Source of the DNA: Brachionus koreanus
Taxonomy: Eukaryota > Rotifera > Eurotatoria > Ploima > Brachionidae
Reading direction: 5' to 3'
Assembly (NCBI GenBank): GCA_016987375.1
Contig: PJRA01000077.1
Span: 1,088,069-1,152,068, forward strand
DNA: 64,000 nucleotides
Shown piece by piece: positions 12,083 through 23,279 of the stretch (position 1 is the stretch's first letter; every line of letters starts with the position of its first letter). The notes beneath the pieces were generated by a model. The model made no database searches. It saw only the letters and a list, made by a program, of their open reading frames with translations, and had not been told where the DNA came from. Made by a program: the position numbers and the translations under genes.

Positions 12083-12230
12083 TGTTTACATTAGTGCCCT
12101 TGGGCCCGTCTATCCGATCCCCACGTTAGACGTTTAGGAGCAGCTATTTATGCTCCATTCTAACTTAAACGCTCAGGGTTTAGTTAGTTATCTAATCCAG
12201 TGATATCGACAGAGATGTCGCTATATCACA
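12083..12230 (-). repeat. Probable solo or truncated LTR (148 bp) with PBS-like sequence
   Basis: On the minus strand the segment begins TGTGATATAG and ends GTAAACA, i.e. TG..CA termini. Immediately downstream (12082 to about 12055) is TTAAATCTGGCGACGAGGAT. TGGCGACG is complementary to a tRNA 3' end of the form CGTCGCCA and resembles the primer-binding site of many Ty3-type elements. The segment is clearly richer in GC than its surroundings. No gag-pol or second LTR is adjacent, so the element is truncated just after the PBS. Confidence 0.6.
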
Positions 12231-12439
12231 AAATTTTTCTCCAAACTTTTCGTTTCCAAATTTTAAAATTTATATGATAAAAATTTTTTTTAAAAATTAA
12301 TTTTTAAATTTTGAAACTAATTCTTAATTCATTCTTCACAAAAGTAAAAAAATCAAAAACATTACATTAGAAAAAGAACTTATTTGTTTATTTATTACTA
12401 TTTAAAACAATAAATAAGTTGAAAAATTTTATAATGCTT

Positions 12440-13270
12440 GCAAACTTAATATATTTATATTAGAAAATGATTATTAATCGAATTTTATCATCAAATTATT
12501 TGCAGATGATACAACTCTTCTTTTAACTAGTGAAAAACTTCCTGAACTTATAAATTCTTCCCGAACATCAATAAACAAATGCCTTTGTGCAATAAAGAGG
12601 TTGTTCTATTTATCCTATAAAGTTAACCTTCAATTTTTCAAATCATGTATTATGCCTTTTTTTGACCATTGTCTGTCGTTATCTATTTACTTTACGAAAA
12701 GATCAATTCAAAAATTATCTAATTCATATTACTATTGTTTTCAAAAACTAAATTAATATCCGACCGAGTATTTTGTGCAATAGTAATTTTAAAATTTTGA
12801 ATAACAGATTAAATGAGTTTAATATTCACTGTTTTCAACACAGGATTATCAAGCGTTTTGCTCAATTTGCTCATAAAATTTCAAATTTTAAGAATTCACC
12901 AAAATTTCTAAAAGAAAGTCTAATCAGAAACTGTTCAATTAAAACTCAATATGCTCTAAGGAATGTTAATGAATACCTTGTTCCTTCGAAAGGAAAATTT
13001 AACGATTATATTGTAAAAACATTTGATTATTTTTTTTTTCAAATTTTATCAACCAATTCCTAATTGATGATCATCAGTTTAATCTATCATTTTTTAAGCG
13101 TATAATTAGCAATAATATTAATTTAATTTTTATAAAATTTGTACAATTTTTTGTAACTTTGATAAAAACTTCAGGAACTTAATATTTGAATTGTTTTTAT
13201 TGTATTTTATTTCTTATAAATAAATGAGCTAAACCATCCCTCTATTGAGTTTGACCTTTGGTCTTTTTTG
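12440..13270 (+). pseudogene. Degenerate CR1/L2-like LINE, RT catalytic motif to 3' end
   Basis: At about 12490 the frame reads KLFADDTTLLLTSEKL, the RT palm motif (FADD), and continues to KSCIMPFFDHCLSLS and SIQKLSNSYYYCF before a stop. A second open frame (12773-13063) carries the C-terminal region (NILNNRLNEF-like start, HCFQHRIIKRFAQFAHKI, ALRN, FDYFFFQ). The sequence between FADD and IMPFFDHC is shorter than normal, indicating an internal deletion. Both frames are broken; the element is dead. Confidence 0.75.
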
Positions 13271-13330
13271 ATAGAGTTGAAATATATTATTTTCGATTAA
13301 GTTTTTTTTTTAAAGTAACAATATTATATA

Positions 13331-13873
13331 AGGTTCGCGCGTAGCAAAACTACCGCACTATCTGAATTTGCATAAATTGACTTTAAAAAATTAATATTTT
13401 TAGCAATTTTTTTTGCTTAAAATTAAAAAAATAAAAAAAGTGGTCCCAACATTTTATTCAGAATTTCCTCTAGTTTCAGAATCTGTAAAAAAAAAGAGGG
13501 GTTGGGGGGTTCACCTCGGACTAGATCCAAAATAACTGGAAAAAGTTTATGTTTTTACCATCTTTTGTCAAAAATCATGGTAAATTGTTATAAAAAAATA
13601 GAAAATAAATATACCATTTTGTAGAAGAGATTATGAGCTTTCAGATTTGGTGCATATTTAATGAGTTATGACTATGAATACCTGAGATATTTTGACTTAA
13701 AGACAAGCAACTTTTGTTTTTTTTCAAATCTTTAAGGAGGTGGGGTCCAAAAATTTTATTTTTGACCACACCTAAAAAAATGGATTTTCTAGGTTTTCAA
13801 CTATGCAGATTAATTTTTTAAAGTCAATTTATGCAAATTCAGATAGTGCGGTAGTTTTGCTACGCGCGAACCT
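13331..13873. mobile_element. 543-bp MITE with 65-bp perfect terminal inverted repeats
   Basis: The first 65 bp (13331-13395, beginning AGGTTCGCGCGTAGCAAAAC) are the exact reverse complement of the last 65 bp (13809-13873). TA flanks both sides (13329-13330 and 13874-13875), as expected for Tc1/mariner-superfamily insertion. The 413-bp interior has no long reading frame. Perfect repeats in such AT-rich drifting DNA imply a recent insertion or gene conversion between the ends. Confidence 0.9.
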
Positions 13874-16164
13874 TAGCTGCAAATTTGACGCTAGAGTCAA
13901 AGGAAATTAATGATTTAAAATTGCTTTACGAAGATTTAATTAAGAAGCAGTGGTTAATTTTTGGTGTATCTTAAACTAAAGCGAGTGGATGTTATTGACT
14001 GTTTGATGTTTACACTTTAAATGAGACCATATCACAACTGTTGTAAGTAATTGCAATTGGGATATGATTTTATACAAATTAATGAGAAAAAAGTATTTTT
14101 TTCTTTTTTTCATGTATCTAATAGAATATTTAGAAAAATTTTTTTTTTTGAAGTTACAAAAATTTCCAAAAAAAATCATTTTTTTTTAATAGTTGGTATT
14201 TTTCAATTCAAAAAATTACTCTCAACTAATTAGCAAGTAAATTCAACGAAAATTGACGCAAAAAGCTTATTTAACATTTAAATAAAGAGTTTTTGTTTTT
14301 AAGCTTGAGTATCATTTAATTTAAAAGGTTTTTTTTCAGCGCGCTTTTATAAAAACAATTATAATGATATCCTGGAGTTAAATAAAGAAATATTATAAAA
14401 GCTAAAGCAACAATTAAAATTTTATAATTTGAAAAAATAACTAAACTTTTAGCTTTTTTTTTGCCTATTTTTATTTTTTATTGGATCCAAAAATCAAATC
14501 TTAATTTAATATAATCTCAAAGTTGTTTTCTCCAAGAGATTATATCATAACAATGTAAAAAAACCAAATAAAAAAAAAAAGCAACACTAGAACTAAATAG
14601 CTTTTGTGAAAATTAATCATTTTAGTGCTGTTTATGAACTAGAATGATAAAAATATCAAAAAATATCAATTTTTGATTTTTTTCAATTTTTATCGTAGTA
14701 AAAAACTTTTTCTATAATTTAGGATTTTTTTTTAACAAAATAAGTTAATTTAAAATTAAATTAGAGAAAATGAAGAGTAAATATGTATTTGTTGTTTAAT
14801 TAGGCAAACAAATCAACATTTTTAAAAATATCAATGAAATTAATTTCTAGAAAAAAATTGTAATTTGAGCTCAAAAACTTGAATATTCAATCTATTTAGA
14901 AAATTTTCTATTTTGTTTTATAATAATAATAATGCTTAGTTTAACTAGATTGATATAACAGGAAAACTTTTCCTTCTTTTTTTAAATTGCTACCGACATT
15001 ATCAAGTCTTTTTTCGAACTGGTTGATAGTTGTTTTTGAATGCAACCAACAATTAAAAATAGATAATTATGCTTCATTCTTCCATATATTTATTTACCTT
15101 CGTTAGTTAACATCAAGACTCGTGCATACTTGAATAAATTATAAATAAATTTAAAAATTGTAATTTACAATTTTTCATGCTTTTTTATTCTGCAACAAAC
15201 AAACAGTCAATAGGTAGCAGGAAAAGTTCCTAAAAGAAGCAAACTTTTCGTTCGTAAGGTTCAAGAAATGCAAAACAAAAATTTTTGATCCAGAGGGGTC
15301 GAATCTTTGGCCATAGCTCAAAAAGTACTCTCCCTTTTAGCCTATTTTTCTCAGAAAAGATACCATCAAACACCACATATGAGCATATATTCTGAAAGAA
15401 AATTTAATTTCCTAATTAAAACTCAAGTATTTTTAGAATGATTAAAAAAATATATCAATTTTTACCCCAAAAAAGAGTAAAAATTCTTCGTTTTTGCTTA
15501 ATTTAAGATCCATTTCTATGCCATAAAATCTATGTGACAAACTATCTAAAAAAATTTAAAAATTCTATATTTTTTTACATTTTGAGCTATGACAAAACTT
15601 CCGACCCACTTAATAATATTTTTCAATTGTAGTAAGCTATAACTAGACTTTGAATTAATAAATTCTCTAAAATTAACATTGTTTTATTATTTTAAATATT
15701 TGAATAAAAAGAGTATTTTTTATTTACAAAATTTTAATTTCTTACTTTAATTTTGATGGTAAATACTAAAAGTAAAAGATGTTCAGATATTTTAATTTTT
15801 ATGATTAAATCTTAGAAGCCAAAATTATTTGTATATCTATAATTTTTCTTCAGAATCAATTTACAATTAAAAAAAAAATTAATTAAAATTTATTTAAAAA
15901 TATTAAAAAATCTGGTAAAAAACATAATAAAACTTAATCCAGTGCAAAGCAATTTAGCAGCTTCTTTTCTTTTATAATCAGCTATCTAGTTCAGTTTTGA
16001 AAGTATTCAAATTTTTTTCATCCACCTTAGTTCTAGAAACCCGATTTCACTTACTTGATAGCCTATTTAAAAAGAAGAAATAATGATCAATCTTCGTATT
16101 AGTTGTTTATTCTTTTATGATTTCTTAATTTGTGAAAATGTTTAAGTTATCATTTTCAATTATT

Positions 16165-16285
16165 GTTGGGTACCGTCAGTGATTACCAAAGCTTAGTGTT
16201 GACCGTTTTGTTGGCCGTGTACAACAATAAAATTTAAATAATTTTTAATAATAAAAATTCAACGGATAAAATAATTGACTCTATA
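16165..16285. repeat. Dispersed repeat, copy 2 (TACCGTCAGTGA family)
   Basis: TACCGTCAGTGATTACC, then TTAGTGTTGACCGTTTTG and GTGTACAACAATAAAATTTA recur at 19311-19390 with few differences, in the same orientation. Copy 2 lacks the GC-rich CCCCGCGGC end seen in copies 1 and 3. Confidence 0.65.
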
Positions 16286-16564
16286 AAGAATGTCTTACAT
16301 AATTAATATTAAAAAGTAAATAAAAATTTAAAAATTTATTAGTAATCTTATCAAAATTTTATTGTATAGCAATATAAAGAAAAAAACAATTAAAAATGAG
16401 TCTCATTATTTCTAATTTATTATAGGCTTATTATTCAAATGACATGAATCAAAATGAAATATTTTTTTTTAAAGCAGCCTAATTTAAGAAAATCATTTCA
16501 TATGTTAGTTTGCGAATGCAAACTCAATTTTAGAGAAAAAAAAATAATATTCAACTATCAATTT

Positions 16565-16605
16565 ATTTTATTACTACCATTACTATTATTATTATTATTA
16601 TTATT
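16565..16605. repeat. ATT microsatellite
   Basis: A run of TTA/ATT triplets (seven or more units) at 16577-16602. Similar short AAT runs occur at about 14922-14935 and 46482-46497. Confidence 0.8.
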
Positions 16606-16713
16606 TATGCTAAAAAATAAAAATTTTGAATTCAAATTTAACCTAAAATAAAAACGTAAATCGCTAAAAAGAATTGAATGTAAAATGACACAGTTAGTTT
16701 TTTGCTAGCCGAA

Positions 16714-17575
16714 ATGGACCTGAACAAGCAAAGTGATCAAATAAATCAATTAAATGACATAACATCACTGACAAATGTATCCACAGAGGACTCAACTCCC
16801 AACATCATATGGAACGAAAGTAATCCATTAAAGATTTATGATTAAATTTAAACCTTTTCTCAAAGATGAAGATACATTTTTGCAAAATTTACTAGCAAAT
16901 ACACTTTTGAGCGACGATCTAGTGGAAAAGACAGATCTCGATCTCGGCCTAGGATTTGACAATCTTCAACTAAACTACGACTCCAGCTCAACTGAGCCCT
17001 TGCCTAATCAGCTTACCATTGTAAGTCTTGAGGATCCGGTTCAATCAGACCTTATACCAAGACAAAATCTTCTATTGTCTGATCCTGACGACAACTTGTT
17101 TAAAAAACCTTCGAATGACTTTTTGACTGTAAATGGTCACAAAAGCAAAAATAAGTCAACTTTAACGAGCACTAGTGCTCAAAATTCCGAAGCGTCTAAA
17201 ACGAAACGATCGGTTAAGCGTTCAAAAATTTCCAATAGATCCAACCAAGAGTCTACTTTGTCCAAAAGTGCGCCTGTTTGCAAAAATTTCAAACATCGCA
17301 TCTCCAATTCATTAGGCTGCAATGGTCAAAATTTTCTCAAATTTAATCAGTCAAAAAATTCAAAACAGCAAAATAAAAAATCGCATAAAATTAGCTCTTC
17401 ACTTTCGAGCAATGATTCGGTAAGTCTAAAACCAGATAAGGATATTTTTGCACTAAATCAATCAAACATGCTCAGACGAGACGAATTTGATCTGCAAATT
17501 AAAGAGCTTAGTCTTTTGGACTTGCACTCGTCCGAGGACGACTCCAGTCAGCAAGACCCAAATAATCCAAAGTAA
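16714..17575 (+). CDS. Unrecognised Ser/Asn/Lys-rich protein
   Basis: The best model starts at ATG 16714, uses a 46-nt intron (16820-16865; GTAATC..CAAAG) and continues 16866-17575, giving about 271 aa. The splice joins an upstream frame that otherwise stops at once and preserves phase (GAA A/AT GAA GAT). The N-terminus is acidic with hydrophobic spacing (DTFLQNLLANTLLSDDL, DLDLGLGFDNLQL); the middle is a basic S/T/K-rich linker (KTKRSVKRSKISNRSNQ); the C-terminus is mixed acidic (LSLLDLHSSEDDSS). No domain is recognised. It looks like a disordered, probably nuclear protein. The C-terminal AAGTAATTTT could also be a donor, but the next acceptor (about 17627) gives an immediate stop too. Confidence 0.6.
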
Positions 17576-17970
17576 TTTTTAAGCAATTTTTTTAGAATTT
17601 TTACTTCACTAATTTTTTATTATAGCTAAAAATAATAATGTTAAGCTGTTATTAAAAATTTTTTTTTTCGATGTTTTTTATTAAAATTTTGCTGCAGTGC
17701 CCAAATTTTATATCTCAAAACTAACATTTTCTTTTAAATATCAAATTAATTTTTTAAGAATCTTCAATTCAAAAATTTACATTAATTTTTTTTAAAAAGT
17801 CGCAAAATTTTTTCCCAATAAAGATCAGTAAGCCACGTTTATTTTATTCTAACTGCTCATGAACATAGTTGAATTCTTCTAAATAATGTAAGTTTCAAGC
17901 ATAGATTAGATGAAAATTATGATCGCCAAAACTACAAGAATCTTAATTTCCAAATTATTTTTGATTATTT
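17576..17970. other. Noncoding AT-rich gap
   Basis: Probable 3' flank of the preceding gene and flank of the MULE relic. No motif seen. Confidence 0.5.
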
Positions 17971-18675
17971 TCAATACAGAGATAATGCATATTTAACAAT
18001 TACATAAAAAGGTAGCAACTCATAAACACATGGGACACAGACACAATCAATTAAAGCATGAAAAGTGTACACTTGATTGAAGTTTTCAGGTGCAATATCA
18101 AATGTAACATCACAAAATATGTGATGATTTTCAAGCAATTTTATGGTTTTTTGAGTACCAAAAATGAAAAATCTATCCTTATCTGCACTGTCATACAATA
18201 AGAAATTCTCTTGGTTAAATGTTTTTTTTATAAATTCAGGAATTTCAATATCTTGTAGAGACTTAGGAGCTTTTGGATACTGTGGATCGTATTTTTTCTT
18301 TTTCCTATTGATAAGTTGTCTTTGTGAATCATAAGATGTAGTAGCAGCTATTTGTTCGTCGGTAGATAAGCTTGATATAACCTCACTTATAATAATTCTA
18401 GACTCCTGATTGCTACTAATTGCTTTTTCTTTTTGTAATCTTCTGTATTCACGCTCATGAATTGTTTTAGGGTCACCAGCTTCTATCTGCGTATAATTCG
18501 TCTTTAAGTAAACATCAACTTCTTCATCTATTTTACAGCTGAATGTAAAACAAGACCCTTTACATCCATATGTAAGGCAGCACCAAGCTATTCTTATACC
18601 GGCCTTTTGTTTTTCAATAGATTGAGTCAGTCGATAATAAAAGCCTAAATGATAAAGCTGTGATTTATCTCTCAT
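17971..18675 (-). pseudogene. FLYWCH/MULE-type transposase, truncated
   Basis: 234 codons. The N-terminal part is a FLYWCH-like zinc-finger region (LGFYYRLTQS, W-CC, GCKGSCFTF). The C-terminal part matches the start of the MULE transposase core: NFLLYDSADKDRFFIFGT, then CDVTFDIAPENFNQVYTFHA, in which DVTF stands at the first catalytic Asp (usual DGTF), then VPCVYELLP. The remaining catalytic residues should follow, but the frame ends about 12 codons later, so the protein is cut inside the catalytic domain. An upstream minus-strand frame (18795-18700) starting MDCEELSFD ends in a stop before it joins. Inactive MULE relic, or a domesticated fragment. Confidence 0.75.
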
Positions 18676-19309
18676 TGATGCTGTTATTTTTCCTTTTTTT
18701 GACTTAGTTCACATTGATGCATTCTTTGATCAACTAAGTGATTAGTGCATACACTCAACTGATTAAAGTCAAAAGATAATTCTTCACAGTCCATTACAAA
18801 ATTAATAAAAATACTACAATTACTAAAAATGAGTCAGCTAAAGTGAAACATGCTTTTATTAATTGGCTCAAATTTTTTTTTCTTTTAAATTGTTTATTTA
18901 TAAATTTAAAAGGCTCTGAGTAGTAAAACTCCTTCCACCATTATTTTTTCTACTTTAAGACAGTTTTTGAAAAATAAAGAAAATTTAAAAAAGAAAGGTT
19001 TATGTGTACAAAAATTTAGTTTAAATAGGCAATTTTGTAAAAAAAAGAAGAATTTGATTAAAGAGAAAGACCCTTTTCATCCATCATTTCACCAATTGGC
19101 TCAAATAAGATTGCGTTTATATTTATTGCTAATACATACATGCTCTTGATTTATTTTGCTAAAATGATAATGCATTAATTTAGTCTGCTAATATGATATT
19201 GCTTTTATAATTATGCTAATTATTCTAATGCTGAAATGATACACAGTCGATATGAACGTTGTATAGCAAATTTTTGTTTTGTTGATTGTAAGACTCCACT
19301 TTTTACAAG

Positions 19310-19485
19310 TGTTACCGTCAGTGATGGCCACTGCACCATCATAACTTGGTGTTGACCGTTTTGGTGACCTTGTACAACAATAGAATTTAAATAATTTTCA
19401 AAATAAAAATTCGATAGATAAAAGAATTGAGTGTAAGAAAAAAAGTTAATGTTTAGAAAAAAAAAATTTCCCCGCGGCCATTAAT
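19310..19485. repeat. Dispersed repeat, copy 3 (full)
   Basis: Carries both the TACCGTCAGTGA..GTTGACCGTTTTGGTGACC block of copy 2 and the AATTGAGTGTAAG..CCCCGCGGC block of copy 1, so it defines the unit as at least 175 bp. It lies just 3' (minus strand) of a LINE RT relic, so it could be that LINE's tail or an independent element. Confidence 0.65.
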
Positions 19486-19509
19486 TTTTGCAGAAAACAT
19501 TGCTTGAGC

Positions 19510-19820
19510 TTATGGTTAGGAAGGACTAGTGTAATTTTGCTTTTTGATGAGCCGGTGTACCAAATAAAGAGATCATCAGCATATTAACATTATAAACTAT
19601 TTTAACTATTTAACATTCTATGGAATACCTGTGGAATATTCTGTAGATAACTTTGCAATATCGCTAGTATAAAGAATGAATAATGTTGGAGATGAACAAC
19701 TGCCATGTGATACACTGCATTCAATTTGTTTAATAATCGTAAACTTCGGTCACTTAAAAAGCAAAAGTCCAGATCATAAATCACAGAAGCTGCCATTGTT
19801 TGCTGTTGAAGCAAATATGG
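19510..19820 (-). pseudogene. LINE reverse transcriptase relic (motifs B and C)
   Basis: Read with frame changes on the minus strand: CSVSHGSCSSPTLFILYTSD (RT motif GVPQGSVLSPTLF-IY--D) and, downstream near 19580-19520, YADDLFIWYTGSS (motif C, the catalytic Asp pair). The two motifs lie in different frames and stops intervene, so it is dead. A weak lysine-rich open stretch at 20358-20555 on the same strand may be the upstream part of the same element. Confidence 0.7.
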
Positions 19821-19859
19821 CTAATTGAATTAACCGTTCTTTAATCAGATTTTACGCTT

Positions 19860-21141
19860 TTTTGCATTGCGATAAATAATCATATTTGTGAAAGTAATAC
19901 CGAGCTAGCATTTTATAATTTATTTAAAATAAAATAAGTTAAAAATTAATAAAATAAAAGTATATTTTTATTAAAATAATAAATTTTCAACGTTTATAAT
20001 AAGGTTTCATAGCTTTCTATATTTTCATTAAATTCCATATTATGAATTACTCATGATTAAGGAATTTGAGCTTAGTTCATAAATATTTTTTAAGTATAAA
20101 TTTCAATTCTGCGTGTGAGGATGGTTTGATAGTTTCATTGTTAAAAAAAATTAAAATCATGACTGCAAAAAATGCAACCATGAATGCTATTTTTTTGGCT
20201 TAATTAATTAAAACTTTCATTCTAACTTTCTAACTTCTACTCCCCAAGAAGGCATCAACACATTCTCTATATAATTCTATCTAATCTTTGCTGAAATGTC
20301 TGCTTGTTCCATAATTATTTTAATCTCTTTCAACTGTTTGTCTCATCATTGGTCTTTCTACATTAATTTTCCCATAAGTTGTCCAAAATAATGCGATAAT
20401 AAATTTTGCAATTCGTTCTCGGCTTGTGCGTTTCCTGTTGCAGATATGCTCTGTAATTTTTTATGTGTACTATTCTTCATTCTTAACTTTTTGAATAGAG
20501 TGTTTTTAATATATTGCACAAGCTTCTTTATCTTTTTGGAGAACAGATTAAACAAGACTAGTGTAAAGATGCAATTTGATGGTCCACAGCTTTTAATAAA
20601 TTGTTCTAGTTGTGTTTAAAAATTATTTCTTTAAACTGTTTTATTTTAAATGAAAGATTAATAATAAAAGTAATAAATAATAAAGTAATAAATTATTATT
20701 AAAGGTAAAACCAATTAAGCCAAAATTTAACAAGAAAATTCGTTTCTTTAATATTTAATAAATTTGTTTTTCGCTCATTAGTAAAAATCTGTTATGCAAA
20801 ACAGATTGGAAAAAATATTTTCTTCTTTACAAATTAAGATAAAAGATAATCGATATATACATTTTAAAAATAAAACTTTTCAATTCAGCAATAATGAGCA
20901 TGCTGAACGTTTTTTCTCATGTAAAAAAAAAGACAAAAATAAAGCTTTGTTATTATTGAATTTGATTATTTAAAAGAAGAAATAAAGTCTTTATTTTAGG
21001 GAAAGAAGGTGTGTCAAAGCATAATGTATTGTATTGCAGTATTTTTTTCTTAAATATAACATCTTTAATTTTAAATTTTTAAAAAAATAAATTTATTTGC
21101 TATTAATTCATTACTTGAAAATTGTACCAAAATAAAAGAAT
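19860..21141. other. Noncoding stretch between LINE relic and next gene
   Basis: Apart from the possible LINE 5' piece at 20240-20560 (minus), I see no coding signal. 20890-20920 has a short ATG-led stretch that cannot be joined in phase to the following gene. Confidence 0.45.
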
Positions 21142-22025
21142 TTGATTAAATTTTCAATTTATTCAATTTATTTAAGAATTCCTGTGAGAAAGAGCAACTC
21201 AAAGACTGAATTGACCAAAGATGAGCATGGCAATTTGTCTGAAATAATAGCCAAACGGATTAAGTACTCTCAAAATACACATGAGCAATCTGACGAAAGT
21301 GGTGATGGCTGTAAGCAAAAATTAGACAAATTTATTAAATACTTCAAGTCTCTCGACTCAACTGAAAAAGGATCTTCGACCAAAAAGTCATTAGATTATC
21401 TGCTATCGCCGCCCAGTCCGTCCAACCATAAAATTCAAAACAAACGCAAAAAAAAAGAAATTACTGAATCTCCTTCAAGTCCTGTGGTGTTTATTTCAGT
21501 CGAACAGCCGACCATTCCGGATTCTACGTTTTCACCCAATCTAGAGAATGACACTCTATTACATATGAAAAATCTTGACATTAACACTGAACAAACAGAT
21601 AATAGTCTGAATCTTGATATTAGGAATAAAAATTCACGTTCTTATTTATGGAATATGCTAAAAGAAAACAGTAGTCAGGAAGAGTTAACAGAATATTTGG
21701 GTTCTAGTTTACACGATAAAATATCGTTCTGGGATCTTGTTCAGCTTAAACTCAAATACTCTAAATCAAATAATCTTAAGACAATTTATGAAATTATTGA
21801 CGATTACACTAAGCTTTACTCGAATATGAGCATGCTACTCGAACGCTTTGTCAATGAGCAATCAAGCATTAATTCCCTTATTTCAAAAGTAAGTCAATAA
21901 AAAAAAATAAAATTCATGGAACAGGATAAATAAAATTTTTGCTTTTTTAGAGCGAAAATTCTTCTAGGAGCAGGTCGTCATCGAGAAATATCAGAAAGCC
22001 ATCTAGCAATAGTCTAAATAGATAG
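21142..22025 (+). CDS. Unrecognised nuclear-type protein, two exons
   Basis: Exons 21142-21888 and 21951-22025 (62-nt intron with GTAAGT donor and TTTTTTAG acceptor) encode about 273 aa. Basic and proline/serine motifs (LLSPPSPSNHK, NKRKKKEITESPSSPVVF) suggest nuclear, phosphorylated protein. A better-folded predicted helical part is near the C-terminus (SYLWNMLKENSSQEELTEYL, then DKISFWDLVQLKL and YEIIDDYTKLYSNMSMLLER), followed by an RS-rich tail (SRSRSSSRNISRK). A TTTATTTAAG acceptor just before residue 13 (21176) suggests an upstream 5' exon may replace the first residues. No family recognised. Confidence 0.6.
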
Positions 22026-22637
22026 ATTAGCTACATTTTTTGTTTTAGAATTGTTTGTAATTTTTAAAAAATTTTTAATAAATAATCTTTTAAAAAAAAT
22101 TATTTTTATGTCAATCAAATTAAATAAATCATTCAAAAATAATGAAAAATTTTACTAATTTTCACAAATTTTCATCAATAACAATTAAAGAACTAATACT
22201 AAAATACAAAACAGTAATGAGAAAGAATTTAAAGGATGTGAATTTTATTAAAATATCTGGACTTAATTATCTCAGGTTTTTTTCAATTTTAAATTTTTAG
22301 AAATTGTGTATTTAAATTTCAAAAATTAACATGCTTGAGCATTAAAAACAAACTAAAAAAAAAGCTAAATAATAAAAAAATCTTGCCGTGTTTAATTAAA
22401 TGAAAAATGGCTTATATTTTCGGTTGAAGCAAATTTAGTGGCAATTATATTTATATTTTTTTTTGAATGGCAGATCATAAAAAAGATAATTTATCTTTTC
22501 TAACACTTTTTTATTTGTAAAAAGAGTTAATTTTATTCGACTTAATACTGTACTGTTAAAATACTTAGTAACGGGTGAGGCATAAGTAAATAGACAAAAG
22601 TTAAGCTTACTTTCCCGATAAGGAAAATGATCAGATG
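22026..22637. other. Noncoding stretch up to assembly gap
   Basis: AT-rich 3' flank. The last 90 bp before the gap (22550-22637) have a different base composition and probably belong to the mariner element continued after the gap. Confidence 0.45.
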
Positions 22638-22715
22638 NNNNNNNNNNNNNNNNNNNNNNNNNNNNNNNNNNNNNNNNNNNNNNNNNNNNNNNNNNNNNNN
22701 NNNNNNNNNNNNNNN
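22638..22715. other. Assembly gap (78 N)
   Basis: Run of N within a probable mariner element. Confidence 1.
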
Positions 22716-22878
22716 TTCACAAATGAAAAAATCTGACCTTGTCACGCACTTAACAAAGCAAGGAATTGCTCGAAGTACCATATATAATACAATCAACCGT
22801 ATTCAAAATGGAGGGCCGACAAAAGACAATAAGAGAACGGGATCTTCAAATGCTTGTATATCATCACTAACAGATTGA
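22716..22878 (+). pseudogene. Mariner-type transposase N-terminal HTH fragment
   Basis: The frame after the gap reads MKKSDLVTHLTKQGIARSTI, YNTINRIQNGG and KDNKRTGS, the first helix-turn-helix of mariner/Tc1-like transposases with the start of the second. Similarity ends near 22850, where the sequence passes into the 3' part of an oppositely oriented LINE fragment. The element is truncated here and interrupted by the N run upstream. Confidence 0.75.
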
Positions 22879-23279
22879 GATGCAAGTTCCTCCACCTTTA
22901 GAAGTACGATCACGATCTGACCTGAATATCTGGTAGCCGTTTAACTCGGCAACTGACCTCTCATTGAACCAAGACTGTTTAATACGCAGACTTCTAAGAG
23001 ATGCATTTTGTTGTTCGGGCTTGTGGCGATAGTATAATAAAAATTAAGCTTGCTCTGACTGTCAATTGTTCTTGACAAATTTGGTAAAAAACTTCCTGAT
23101 ATTTTTGCAATAGAAGAGTTTGATGTTATGATTGGTGTAGAAATACCTGATGAGAAACTCGTGGAAGATATTGATATTGATGAAAAGGGATCAGACTTGC
23201 TTTGAGAAAAATCGAGATCAGAATTACTAGATTGCAGAGCTAAATTACGGCTGAGTTCAAATGAGGCAGTGAACTCCAT
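22870..23279 (-). pseudogene. LINE ORF2 N-terminus / endonuclease fragment
   Basis: Minus-strand frame 23279-22941 includes SKLNFYYTIATSPNNKMHLL, the typical opening of CR1/L2-type ORF2. After a frame change the sequence at about 22940-22880 reads LNGYQIFRSDRDRTSKGGG, the endonuclease GG motif. The ITETW block expected between them is missing, so there is an internal deletion as well as loss of everything 3'. It lies 61 bp downstream of the ORF1-like gene, in the proper LINE order. Confidence 0.75.

Larger units (their letters stand above)
10192..16713. other. Transposon-rich intergenic region
   Basis: Six and a half kilobases without a recognisable host exon. Besides the elements listed separately (foldback MITE, two LINE relics, LTR, 543-bp MITE, dispersed repeat), 10192-11260, 13880-15980 and 16290-16560 are AT-rich with no open frame or conserved motif I can name. 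14950-15620 contains atypical pockets with more GC (for example around 15290-15380) that may belong to an unrecognised nonautonomous element. Confidence 0.6.

Noticed and set aside
14947..15230. Possible inverted repeat pair around CAGGAAAACTTTTCC and GCAGGAAAAGTTCC
   Set aside because: Matching stretches are only about 10-12 bp and self-palindromic, with no target duplication.
20358..20555. 65-codon minus-strand frame as a gene
   Set aside because: Lysine-rich, no start context and no motif; at best the 5' part of the nearby dead LINE.
20893..20922. Short ATG-led stretch with a GT donor as first exon of the 21142 gene
   Set aside because: Its phase gives an early stop when joined to the acceptor at 21176.
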